From assembly GCA_029582165.1 (NCBI GenBank), contig CM055874.1:25954383-26018382 (forward strand): a stretch of 64,000 nt of DNA. The letters are read 5' to 3'. The position numbers were made by a program, and so were the translations under genes. Below, one piece after another: positions 48,739 to 59,369 of the stretch (its first letter is position 1; each line of letters begins with the position of its first letter). Origin of the DNA: Portulaca oleracea (taxonomy: Eukaryota > Streptophyta > Magnoliopsida > Caryophyllales > Portulacaceae). The notes under the pieces are model-generated. The model had not been told where the DNA came from and ran no database searches. It saw only the letters and a list, made by a program, of their open reading frames with translations.

Positions 48739-49087
48739 TGTAAAACCCCAAAAACTTCAATTGTGTTTATTGTTATATGGTTATTAGTTTTGGTGAAGTC
48801 TGTTAATTGTCTGTGATTATTTTACTAACACTTGAACTCATAGGACCGTTGAGGGACTAACAAGGATAAATTGTCATTTTCTATGTGCATGGGAAGTCGC
48901 ATGGGAATAGGAGTAATATGATAATTTTATGAGTTAATATTGGATGAAATTATGTTTTTCACCAAATTAATTATGTAGCTAGAATTATTTTAGAAAATTA
49001 AAAAAATTAAATTATTTTTCCTATTACTATTATTAGCAACAGGTTTATTTAACTTATTTTATAATTAAATTATTTTCTTTTTGATTT

Positions 49088-49098
49088 GGTATAAATAG
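49088..49098 (+). promoter_or_regulatory. TATA box of LTR F
   Basis: GGTATAAATAG about 350 bp from the LTR start. Telo-box-like repeats start about 10 bp downstream. Confidence 0.5.
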
Positions 49099-51404
49099 TT
49101 ATTTGGAACCCTAACCCTAATACTAAAACCTAAACCTATCGCTCTCCCTTTCCTCTCTCCGCTATTGTCCATTTGATGCCACCCGTCGTCGCCAGACGTC
49201 GCACGTAATCACCCTCAACCACTGCCATCGCAAACTCACTCTCTCTCTCTCTCTCTCCCTCCCAAACTCTCTCTATCGTTCTTTGCTTTGATATGCACCA
49301 CCTCGACTATCACTACCACCGCGGGTTCCGATACTAACGCCACCACCAGACGCCATCGCCACCGCCTTCACATGCCCAGGAGCCACTGTGCGCCGCTCGC
49401 AACCATCATGCCCAACCGTGACTCCCACTGATGTTGCTTGACCCACCGATGGCCACCGCCCGACCAGCCGTCGCTCTGACTATCGCTTAACACCACCAGA
49501 CTCTCCTCTCTCACTAGTATAACCCTACTTTCTAATTTTTGTATTACTAGTTTTATTATTATTTATTTCATGCAAAAATTATTATTGGTATTATTTTCAA
49601 ATTATTATTGATATTATGGCAGATTTTATTAGGGTGTTATTGTAGTAAGTTTCTATTTTTATTTTGTTAATGTGTTGATTTAATATGGTTGTAACTGTAT
49701 GTCTAAACATGCTTAATGATTCATTAGTTTTGTATGCATGGAATAATAATATAAACTAGGGTTAGTTTTAACTGTTAAATTTTAGTTTATTGTTTAGGAT
49801 TTTGTTATAACGCATATTGTTGGATTTACTAAGTAGGGTGTTGCTTTATTCTCTCTAATTGCATGTTCATAAATAAAAGTTGTGTAGTGTAGTTTATTTT
49901 ATGAGTTTTAAAGTTAAGTATTAGTTTACACTTAAAATTTTGTTATAATTACATAAAGTGTGTCTTAAACCCTTCTTACTATTTTTACAAGTTTAAAATA
50001 TATAATGTTTAGTAAAGTTACGAACTTTATGTATTATTATTATTTATGTTATTATTATGTGGTTACATTCTTATTACGAGTTTAACGGGTTTTTCTTTAT
50101 GTAACAAGGTTTAATTTTTTTGGTTATAATTGGTGGTAGTTGGTCCTTTGCTGTGTCGTAAAATTTTTATGGAGTTTTAAAGTCAAAAGTTTAGTTTTAT
50201 TTTCGTAATTAGTTTTGGGTTTTGGGAGTACGTGTAATCGGGAGTAAAAATGTTTATTTGGAAATTTTTGTTACTTAGAGTGTATTGTGGGTCTTTCTTG
50301 TGTTAGGAGGGTTAAGGGGTTTCTTTTGACCACGGTTACCCATGTCTAGAACCCCAAGTTAGAGTCTCGGGTGAGGTTGATTAGAGTTAAGGTCCGAAAT
50401 ACCAAATATAAATAAATTGGTACCGGGACAGATTTACTGTGTCATGTTAGACAATTCACTTAATTGCGTAGTCGGGTTTTAAACCAACAATTTGGTCTGG
50501 TAGTTTCGTAGTGTGTTAGCTTTCATAACAATTTTACGGGATGAGCTTTTGAGGTGTATAATTCGAGTTATGAACCGTTTACCCGACATAGGTCAGAACT
50601 GGACCAGGTTGGTGGTTATCTATGTTTGAGACCCTTCAAGTGTGCTTTGAGTCTCGGGACCGACATGAAAGTTTTATTAGATATTTTGAGGTTTCCAGAA
50701 AGTCCACAATCAGATCCATGGTGTGTTAGGAAGCCAAGTTATGACTTTTGCAATATAACTGTGGTAATCTGTCAAGTCTTAATTGTTGTAAATATGTTTA
50801 ATTTATTTGAAATGTGTTGTGTTGTTCAAATGTGTTAATTCATGAATGAGGGGGAACCCTATAGTGTTCCTAGGGTGGGGTTAGGTAGAAGGTAGTATAT
50901 ACTAACTCCAAGGATACACTATAAATTATACCGCCTCATTTAGTAAGCTCAATTGTGTTCGTGGAAGTGAAGAGAACATTATTAGGTAATGACTATGTCC
51001 TAAATCCCTACTGCGATACACTTTACTTGTTTTGTTCGTGGAAGGGGACTTTATGTGAAAGTTGATTGTATGTTTTGGATGTTAAGTTATGTATTTATGA
51101 GTTGGTTAAAGGTGGACAATGTTTTATGAGTGGTTTTGTTGTCTTTTGGAAAACTGGGGTTGGTTGACTAAGTCTAGAATTGTGTCAAGTATTAAAGTGA
51201 CTAATAATTCAAACGGGGCTAAATGCAAGTCGGGCAACGTCCCCAAAGACCAGAATATGTTCCTGCAGGGGAGTTGTCAAGAGATTAGGAATGCTGGATA
51301 AGTGTTGTTTCCCCAGGGTTAAGTGGGTGTACGTGTTGTGTTATGGATGACCATCCATGTTATTGTGATTTAGATTGGAATTGTTATAATATTGAGAATG
51401 ATTG

Positions 51405-52372
51405 TGTTGGAAGTCTTGGTGGAACGTACCGGGATGGGGCCCGAGCCTCGAGATCCATGGTTTCTAAGTCTTTCCACGCCCTCTCCTTAGAACACGAAAA
51501 AATCAACTCCAAAGTCGGGTGTGGCGTGCATTTTAAGGTGGACCCGGGACCTTGGATGCATGAATTAATCGGCACCGGATGTGGTATCCATCAAATGGGA
51601 TCCCGGACCATGATAGTGGAGCTACGGGTCCTCATGGGGACCTACTTCGGGCCTTTAAAAGGGTTCGAAGTCATTCGGAAAGAATAAGCGGAAAAGGGTC
51701 AACGTAGGTTGTCGAAATTGATGCGCCTTCACGCTTTGGGTCATAAATCCTTCAATATAGCTCCGATGGATCTCAAATTTTGGGAGCTTAAAGTATACAC
51801 CGAGAAATTTCCATCGATATATTATGGGCCTAAAATGGAGTTCGGTGAAGAAGTTATGCACATTTAAAGTCAGCAGGAAAAATTGCCAACAGCACGATCG
51901 TGCCGTCCGACTGCACGATCGTGCCATTTTTCCATAATGCACTGCACGATCGTGCCGTGGAATAGCACGATCGTGCCATTCTCTACGGGTTATGTTTTTC
52001 CCCCTTTCCTATATATACCCCCTCCCTTGGCATTGTTTGTAGCTTTTGCTGAATTGAATTGTAATGCTTGGCATTGTAGAGTTCTCCCTTGTTTCCTCAA
52101 AAATCTTGTTCTTACCTATTCCTTTTGTGGATGATGGTTTTAGCAAGTCATTCCTTGTGATTATTTAGTGGATTACCTTGGATAATCATTGTGGAGTGTT
52201 AGGCCTTTGGGTTATGGATTACCTAGCCACAAGGTCATATCCTTCATTTATTGTTCAAGTTTTGTTCGTTTATTGAATCAAGGTACCAACTCAAGCGAAA
52301 ATCATCAATACTCCCACTGCACCATGCGCCACGCTCCACTTGGACTTTATCTAATGAGGGGTAAAATGTACA
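51405..52372 (+). mobile_element. insert 'G' in LTR F, probably a solo LTR
   Basis: LTR F homology breaks near 51405-51420 and resumes at about 52373 (CCGCCCACTTAATA). The inserted ~970 bp can be bounded by TG and CA, has a TATA box CTATATATA at 52009-52017 and four copies of a 12-bp palindrome upstream of it. No target duplication was found, so the edges are approximate. A frame at 51343-51687 crosses the left edge and is not a gene. Confidence 0.5.
51892..51976. promoter_or_regulatory. four phased copies of the palindrome GCACGATCGTGC
   Basis: Perfect 12-bp palindromes start at 51892, 51913, 51944 and 51965, each followed by C. Start-to-start distances are 21, 31 and 21 bp, close to 2, 3 and 2 turns of B-DNA. 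The last begins 44 bp upstream of the TATA box at 52009. Form and position suggest binding sites for a dimeric protein; that is inference. Confidence 0.75.
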
Positions 52373-52861
52373 CCCCGCCCACTTAATAAATATGTTGAAA
52401 GAGGATTATGGTTGGTTTGGATAATTAATTTATGAAATGATTTGACTTGTTCACTTCTACCACTAAATGAATTGAAACGAATTTACTTTGTTTTGACAGT
52501 TAGGGGTAGACATTATTGAATTTTGTCTCAAATGTTTTTAAATGTCTTGTTTTAGGTGATGAGTTCTATGATGGGAGCCGGTTCTAGAAGTAAGGACGAT
52601 GGATTAGAAGTTATCTAAGAATGATAGTGTAGATTATTTGTTCAGACATAAGTTAGTTAACATTTAGTTTAATGTTTGTCGAACCAAGGAAGTTTGTGTT
52701 TTTTATTATTCTACGAAAGTCAACAATTTTCTTTTGTTAGTTATCTTCATTCTTGCCTTGTATCTCTTCGGAGGTACAATAGTGACGCCCGATAGAGTTG
52801 ACCCTTCTGCTGTTAAAGTTTGACTTTGACTTTTAGATAATTAAATTTCAAGGGCGTTACA

Positions 52862-54762
52862 TAACCCTTCTTACTTTTCAAATTTTTAAATTTATGGATA
52901 ACTTCATGAGCAACGAATATGATTTCATGGATAGATCTGCCTGGCATAAAATCGAATTGGACCGCGTCGATACATTTATCTAAAAGAGGGTAAAGCCACC
53001 ATATTTTAGAGACAATTTATAAAGATTGTTACAGTGGCTAATAAATCTAAAATGGGAGGGGTTGGACGAGTTATTCACTTTAGGGATTAGGGTGATGAGG
53101 GAAAGATTGGTTTGTTCCAATAACTTACTATCTTTAAAAAAAGATTTAACTACATCATAGACATCCTTCTTAACAATATTCTAATTTGACTAGTAAAAGG
53201 AAATACCAAACCATCAGGACCCTAGGCCTTATATTTATCTTGTTGGAAAACAATCATCTCGATTTCCAAATCTATAACATCTCTTATATGGGCTTTGTTA
53301 TCAATATCGGAGATACAAAGGGAAATGTCAAGACCAAGATTAAGATTTGGGTCAACTTGAGATTTATAATGGGAGGAAAAATTAGAAATGAGAATGTTTT
53401 TTGTTTCATTGTTATCATTGATTCAAATTCCAAGATTGCTTTTAATAATAGAGATACGGATCTTGGCCTTTCTGAACTTCATAGTCAAGTGAAAGAAACT
53501 GGAATTGCGATCCACATTAACCAACCACTCTTTTTTATTAAGGGAGCCACATATCTATTTATTAAAAAGATCGAGGCACTTGCGCTGCTTAAGGAGACAA
53601 AAGTACCAATTATTGGGTCTGACATTATTCGGGTTATCAATGAGCTGACACCCTGTGGGGTTGTGCAATTCGGTATTTTTTTTGGAGTTTATACTTATAG
53701 TTGCCAAAGGTAGCTTTTGACCAGATTTTGAGAGCATTTTTTTTTTTGTATTGTTAAGCTTCTTAGTAATTCAAAACATCGCGGAGCCCATGAAACAGGC
53801 AACCCAATGTTTTTTAATTAAAAGATGAGGTTCCTCGTAAGAGTTCAAGAAGTATTGATACTTAATGTTTGTCCCTTTTCATGGGGCCATTTGGGAGTGC
53901 ATATCAGGAATGGTCAGAAATGGTGGAAAGACCATTAGTAAGCTGGTAGTTTGATACATGGATTCCCAGACTGGGGATATAAGAACTCTATCCAATTTTT
54001 GATGAATAAGAACACCCTTACGGATTTTCTTCCAAGTAAATCGCCTTTTGATAGCAACTGCATCTGAATAGTAGGTTTGAGTGTAGAAAGTTGTTCAGTC
54101 TTATGAAGCAATTAAGGAGGAAGGGAAGGCCCCCTAATTTATCTTAAGGGCATAAAATCTCATTAAAATATCTCGTGAGACACCATGGAAGTGAGATAGA
54201 GCTAGCTAGCCAAATCAAGCAAGCTATTACAAACGACATCTTTGTCTCTTTCTTGGACTAGGCCATAACAAGCCACGTCAAGGAAACGGTTGTTAAAGAC
54301 CTTATCAATGACCTCACAAAGATTTGAATCTAGTGGTTGATAGAAGAACCTTGAGATCAAGAGAGTGAGATTTCAAAAGGCACCAAATTACCCACCTAGT
54401 GATTGCATCGGGGAATAGAAACAAAAATATCGAAACCCAACCTAGGTGAAATTTTGTCAAGGTTAACCATGGTTTCAAGAAGAAGACAAGGTCGGGATTA
54501 ATAGTATTACTTATAAAAGACATTTCATCTCGATGTTGGGCTTTCTCCGCCCCTTGGACATTCCAACAAATGATTTTCGTTTGTATTAGAGTTGAGAGGA
54601 AGAGACTTCAATAACCGGTAATGAGATGACTCTGCGCCAGTAAAATAAAAGAAACTGAATTGGGAAAAGGGTCTCAATTTGTGAAGTTAACATAAGAGTA
54701 AAGATCACAAAAACTATAAATATAGCAGGGGTGTGGCTTAAAAGCCAAATACGATGAGAAAC
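52862..54762 (-). pseudogene. LINE segment 1 of 4: endonuclease and RT start
   Basis: On the minus strand it begins near 54600 with IICWNVQGAEKAQHRDEM, then FISNTINPDLVF, the start of an L1-type endonuclease. The RT start follows with a GPDG box near 53215, and FMPGRSIHEIIFVAHEVI near 52950. It ends in KSKKGY at LTR F. Numerous stops. The stretch 54600-54762 may be the LINE 5' region or ORF1 tail; I cannot assign it. The four segments sum to about 4.3 kb, the size expected for one plant LINE ORF2 plus flanks. Confidence 0.85.
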
Positions 54763-56945
54763 TTTCACAACCCCAGAATAACCCATCTTCAGATTTAAGT
54801 TAAGCACTTCTTAACCCAAAGATTAGCACAGTGGATTAAAGAAATCTGAGAACATTACCGTCATCCATAACAAGGACTAGGTCTGCCAAACCAAACAAAA
54901 CACCAACATGACACAAAACTCACCTCAACACTTAACACCATACAAAACCGCAAAGTAGAACTTACATTAATTTTAACCATAAAATGTACCAACTAGACTC
55001 TTAGGATATTAAATTACAACACCAAGGAAGAAATTACAAATATTTCTTAAAGTCACATTTCACTACTCCAAAGTATCACATTAACCAGGAGTAGATCAAA
55101 TAATTACAGTAAAAGATGATCTTTTGATCCCCAAACCATTCTGACTTCTTACCCAAAACCGAACTTAGCGACCTTAGGAGGATCAATTAAGAGAAAACAC
55201 AATATATTTTTGCAAATGAGTCAAAACTCAATAGATATATTTTTATACAATTAAATAATTTTAACAATTCATCTTATTTCACACATTTCAATTCATTTTA
55301 CAAATAGAGAGAAAACAAATAAATAAATAAATAAATAAAATACATATTGCATGACTAATATTATCCGAGTGGTTCCCTTGTGATCATCGGACTTAGCCTT
55401 CATATGCGCATACCTAGACCAAGCGGGAGGTCCAGATAGAGTTAACCGGTTGACACTAGTCAGTTGTGAAGTAAATGATAAAGTTTGGCATATATAAAGT
55501 TGAGTGAGGCTATAGTTATGCAAGAAAACATGTAAAACAATCAATTATTCATGTTAAATAACATTCATGCTTTAATTGAACTAAAATAGTTAAGTTTAGG
55601 TAGGGTACAGGTAATATGCGCACCTTATTACAAGTTGCAGATAAAATTACTTGACGACTTGGATGACTCGAGCAAAGAGTAGCAACAACCTCACAAACCA
55701 CACTTGGGATGAATAACAAAGACAAATTACTTTTGGAGCTATTGGAAGTAAAAAAAACTCTTCAAACTCCAAGTTGAAGTAAAAACATTATGAATTAAAA
55801 ACTTCACAAATTTCATATTTTCAAAGCAACTTGTAAAAACTGTAACTCTTTATACGATGATCGAAATACATTACGGAATAACTTTTCAGAAAGCTAAAAT
55901 TACAAACTTTCTAGTTGAAAGCTAAAGCTAAAAATGGGTGTAAAGACTTGAAAAAAAATGCAAACAAGGGGTTGGCCTGGCGTACTTAAACTTTGAGAAT
56001 GAAATTTTAAAAAGTCATAACCTAAAAATTAGACATCGTATGAACGTGTGCTAGCAGTCTATGGAAAGCGTGAAGCGTGTTCTACAACTTTTACATTGAT
56101 CACAAACTTAGATGTAGGGTTGTTCATAATCCAGTCTAGACCAAATAAGAGACTGGACCGAGCTGGACCGAAAGGAACGAAGATAGTTCGGTCCAGTCCT
56201 CGGTCCAACGAATATTGAGTTTCGGTCTTCGGTCCAGGGATTGGACCGAATTAGACAACCGAGGATCGAACTACAGACCAACTATTTTTCTATGGTTTTT
56301 GATTCTTCATCACTATTCACTAATGTTTATGAGTTTATCAATCTCAAACCCTCGACGCTCCCCAGTCCCTCGATCATCAGAGCCACCGCCTCCTACACTC
56401 AACCGCTTCACCGACGCTCCACTCCTCACTCCCTAAATCCGTTGTTTTCTCCTCCGCAACCGACCACCAAGTAGTCCACGCCCAGTCGGCCGCCGTCCAA
56501 CAGGCCACCACGCAAAGTCAACCGCTTCACTGGTTCAGGCACAATTTAGTCGCACATCTTCCTCGTAATTCGGTCCATTCGGTCGGTTCAGTCCTGGACC
56601 GAACTTTTTTCGGTCGGTTCAGTCCAAGGCTGAAAAAAGTTCGGTCCAATCCTCGGTCCGGGCTAGTCCCTTTATTCAGTCTTCGGTCCAGTCCTGTCCA
56701 GTCCGACCTAATTCGGTCTAGTTCTGGACCGATGAACTACCCTACTTAAAAGACTGAAAGGCTCCGAAATATGGCTTGAAAATGACTCCTCAACTTGAAA
56801 ATTTTGCCTTAAACATGATCGTGAGGTCGACTTTGACGGACCATGACTTTTTACCCCATCTTCCCATGAACCCAAAATTGGACATTCCGAAAAGCTTGTA
56901 AGGCATACCACAAGTCCGCCACAACTCCACTCATACCCGCAATCT
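54763..56945 (-). mobile_element. decayed LTR related to element C, with a hAT-like insert
   Basis: Shares blocks with C: a TTAGCACA(A/G)(C/T)GGAT stretch (about 54815 vs 24480), CCATAA(A/C)AAGGA(T/C)TAGG, and later AAATTGGAC(A/C)TT(T/C)CG(A/G)AAAGCTTG (about 56873 vs 26808). Left edge near TTTCACAACCCC. Right edge uncertain where Mutator transposase homology starts. A short (AAAT)n tract is at 55318-55335. Confidence 0.5.
56115..56744. mobile_element. hAT-like non-autonomous element
   Basis: Ends TAGGGTTGTTCAT and ATGAACTACCCTA are inverted. Flanks CTTAGATG (56107-56114) and CTTAAAAG (56745-56752) match at 6 of 8, as for hAT. Subterminal DNA is full of GGTCC / GGACCGA motifs. Short frames inside are not supported as genes. 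Confidence 0.75.
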
Positions 56946-58372
56946 TAGTATACTCCTCGCTTATCAGGTTCATCGTATAATGAGATACATAACCATGGAG
57001 ATGCTTGAACAGTCTAGCTTTCTTCAAGACTAAGTGTCCACTTCTAGATTGTTCAATTGCCTTCTTAATCTCGGTTTGCTGGTTTTCGATCTGATGATGA
57101 CCCCTCCTCTACAGCAAATCAAACGGCCCTCTGCCATTGCCAAGATAGTACTTGAATGATGAATGTTGGCTCTCCATTCTAGAAGTCTCGATGTTTCCCA
57201 TGAGGGGAACTTCATCGGAGTATGCACAAACAAACTTCTCCTTGTACTTCATCCAAGTACTAGTCAGGTAATTGGCAATCCTCGAGTTTCTCCCAACCCA
57301 ATGTGACACCATATGCGACTAGCTCGCGTCAAACTCCTCAATTGTCCTTGCATACACGATGCGGCGCCACCATGTCTTTCTGAAAAACGACCCTTGTCCA
57401 CTCTTCTTCCCTCTAGTCAGATTGTTCATTTTATCCTCTCAACATTGTTCCCTATATGTCAGACGCATAATAGGTGGGGAACACCAGGAAATACTCGGCC
57501 TATATCCCATGACAAGGCTTCCTCCTGATCAGTAATGAATACGTTCAGTGTGACACCGACAGTTATGAGATCCTGCAATCTTTTAAGCACCCATTTGTAT
57601 GACTCTTTTGGCTCATCTCTCATTATTGAGTACATAACATGAAAGTTGTGATTTGTAGGAATTACCCCCAAATATCTCACCCAATAGGTCAATTCTGCTT
57701 GTTGGTTTTATACATGGTGTCGATGAGGAGAACATACAAATATGTGTGGAGCAACTTCAAAGAGAAGGGGTGACACATAAAGATCTGTCACAAATTATCT
57801 TCATCATCCACGTCAGTCCAGGACAAATATCCGTGCTCATTTGCCAAGTATAGATAATGTTGCACGTGTGTCCTACCCTCCATTTCATCTGACCGCACTT
57901 TGAATCTCTCGTTGTAAATTTGTGTGATGTTGACGTTACGCTCCGAGAAATTCTGCTTCAACAATGCGTGTATCGTAGCAAGAGTACACCCGATGTAAGT
58001 CATTTCCTGAACGTGCGCTTTTATGTCGGATGTCAAAGGGTATCCCCTTCAGTGTCCCTCCTCGTACAGAACGAACCAATAATTGTGTATCACTTTATCT
58101 TCCGCATACGATCGGACGCCCCACCTCTGTCTCGGTCGAGAGTATGCTACAATGACGAACGGACATTGGCACGACTTCGTCATTGTATCTAACTGACTGT
58201 TGCAGTCTATCGTACACACTTTCTCTCGATATCTTCCATAACACCAACATTTAAGATATAACCTTACCAGACCGTCCTCGGTCTTTTTCTTATACGGTGC
58301 TCTCAAAAATCTAAATTTAAATCCCTTTGCAATTTGGTCAGCCCATTCATGGAGAGCATCGAGGGAATCGAA
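56946..58372 (-). pseudogene. Mutator-like (FAR1/FRS-type) transposase
   Basis: Read from 58372: FDSLDALHEWADQIAKGFKF (FAR1-type DNA-binding start), then IDTMYKTNKQN and GVIPTNHNFHVMYSIMRDEP with VFITDQEEAL (MULE transposase core), then EKFVCAYSDEVP, MGNIETSRMESQHSSFKYYL and LHGYVSHY (C-terminal part). Frame changes occur between about 57690 and 57800 and between 57460 and 57310, and a stop lies near 57110. The 5' end is cut by the CACTA end at 58373. FRS proteins of plants derive from such transposases, but the breaks and TE surroundings favour a dead transposon gene. Confidence 0.8.
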
Positions 58373-58734
58373 CACTACAACATAATGTGACTTTAGCAAC
58401 GCACCAAAAGTGTTACTTCATATTCAAATAGTGTTGCCTTGGATCTATAGCAACGCTTGGCCAAGTATTACATTAGACGTGTGTTGCAATAAGTTATTGT
58501 AACACTTTTTAGGCTATTGCAACACTTGTAAGAAAAAACGTTACCATAGACATTCAGGCTATTGTAACACATGCAAAGAAAAATGTTACATTAGGTATTT
58601 AGGCTATTGTAATACACACAAATAAAAACGTTGCCTTAGATATTACCATAAACAATAATTCAATCCTATAGTAACACTTAATGTGTTTTGTGATATTGGA
58701 GTTTTGTCTATTGCAACACATTTATTCTTGTAAG
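58373..58734. mobile_element. short CACTA-type element or end fragment
   Basis: Left terminus CACTACAACATAATG, then about eight copies of a CTATTGTAACAC / CTATAGCAACGC-type subterminal repeat. The right end near TTCTTGTAAG is a weak match to a complementary terminus. It splits the transposase frame at 58372. Right edge uncertain. Confidence 0.6.
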
Positions 58735-58810
58735 AAAAAAAAACACACCAAAATATAATAAATTATAATTGACATATAAAAATAAATTTCATTAAACTAG
58801 CATTGATATA

Positions 58811-59366
58811 AGGGTTATTGGAATTAAATAATACAACCTTTGGGGCAATTTGGATACGACGAACTTATCTTTGGAACTTATATTTGACAAACTATACTTA
58901 ACATACTATTAGATTGAATGAACTTTCACGAATTTCAACTTATCGGAAAAGTGACTTACGGTGGTGATCTAGGTGTTTTTTCTTTACTTTTCACCTTTTA
59001 AATAGTTTACATAAGCAATCAGCTTTGTTAGGTCACTTTTCAAACGAGTTGAAATCGGTAAAAGTTCAATCAATAAGGGCAGCCCGGTGTACAAAGCGTC
59101 CCCGCAATCGGGGGTCCGGGGAGGGGTCCCACCGTAAAGGTGTAATGTACGCAGACCTTACCTTGCATTTCTGCAAGAGGCTGTTTCCAGGACTCGAACC
59201 CGTGACCTCACGATCACAAGGCAACAACTCAACTGTTGCGCCAAGGCTCAAAAGTTTAATCAATCTAATAGAATATTAAGTATAGTTCGTTGAATCCAAA
59301 TTTCAAAGGTCAGTTCATAGTATCCAAGTTGTCCCAAAGGTTGGATTATTTAATTCCAATAACCCT
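58811..59366. mobile_element. MITE with long TIRs, host of a SINE
   Basis: Left AGGGTTATTGGAATTAAATA and its complement at the right end. Pairing continues through AACCTTTGGG(G/A)CAA and TTGGATAC, about 48 bp. About 380 bp without the SINE. Target duplication not clear. The TIR resembles the CCD8-intron MITE. Confidence 0.8.
59075..59249 (-). mobile_element. Au-type SINE
   Basis: 175 bp. On the minus strand it starts GAGCCTTGGCGCAAC (A box TGGCGCAACAGTTG), has the B box GGGTTCGAGTCC, and shares TTTCTGCAAGAGGCTGTTTC and GGCAGCCCGGTG (as plus-strand text) with the Au SINE family. Flanked by a 15-bp target duplication, AAAAGTTCAATCAAT (59060-59074) and AAAAGTTTAATCAAT (59250-59264). It inserted into the MITE. 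Confidence 0.92.
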
Positions 59367-59369
59367 TGA

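Larger units (their letters stand above)
48739..52861 (+). mobile_element. solo LTR 'F', related to LTRs A and B, with an insert
   Basis: Starts TGTAAAACCCC and ends GGGCGTTACA. Flanks CAACC (48734-48738) and TAACC (52862-52866) match at 4 of 5. Without insert G it is about 3.15 kb. Blocks such as CTCTTCCGA...-type leader, ACCCACCCTAGGAACACTAT (as complement, about 50860) and the CCCGCTTAATA region (about 52377) are shared with A and B in opposite orientation. GGTATAAATAG at 49088-49098 is the TATA box, with AACCCTAACCCTAA at 49108. GC-rich block 49140-49520. Confidence 0.85.

Noticed and set aside
51343..51687. 114-aa frame
   Set aside because: It crosses the edge between LTR F and insert G and has no recognisable domain.
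59130..59249. Possible tRNA gene (A and B boxes)
   Set aside because: The boxes belong to an Au-type SINE with a 15-bp target duplication. There is no complete cloverleaf.
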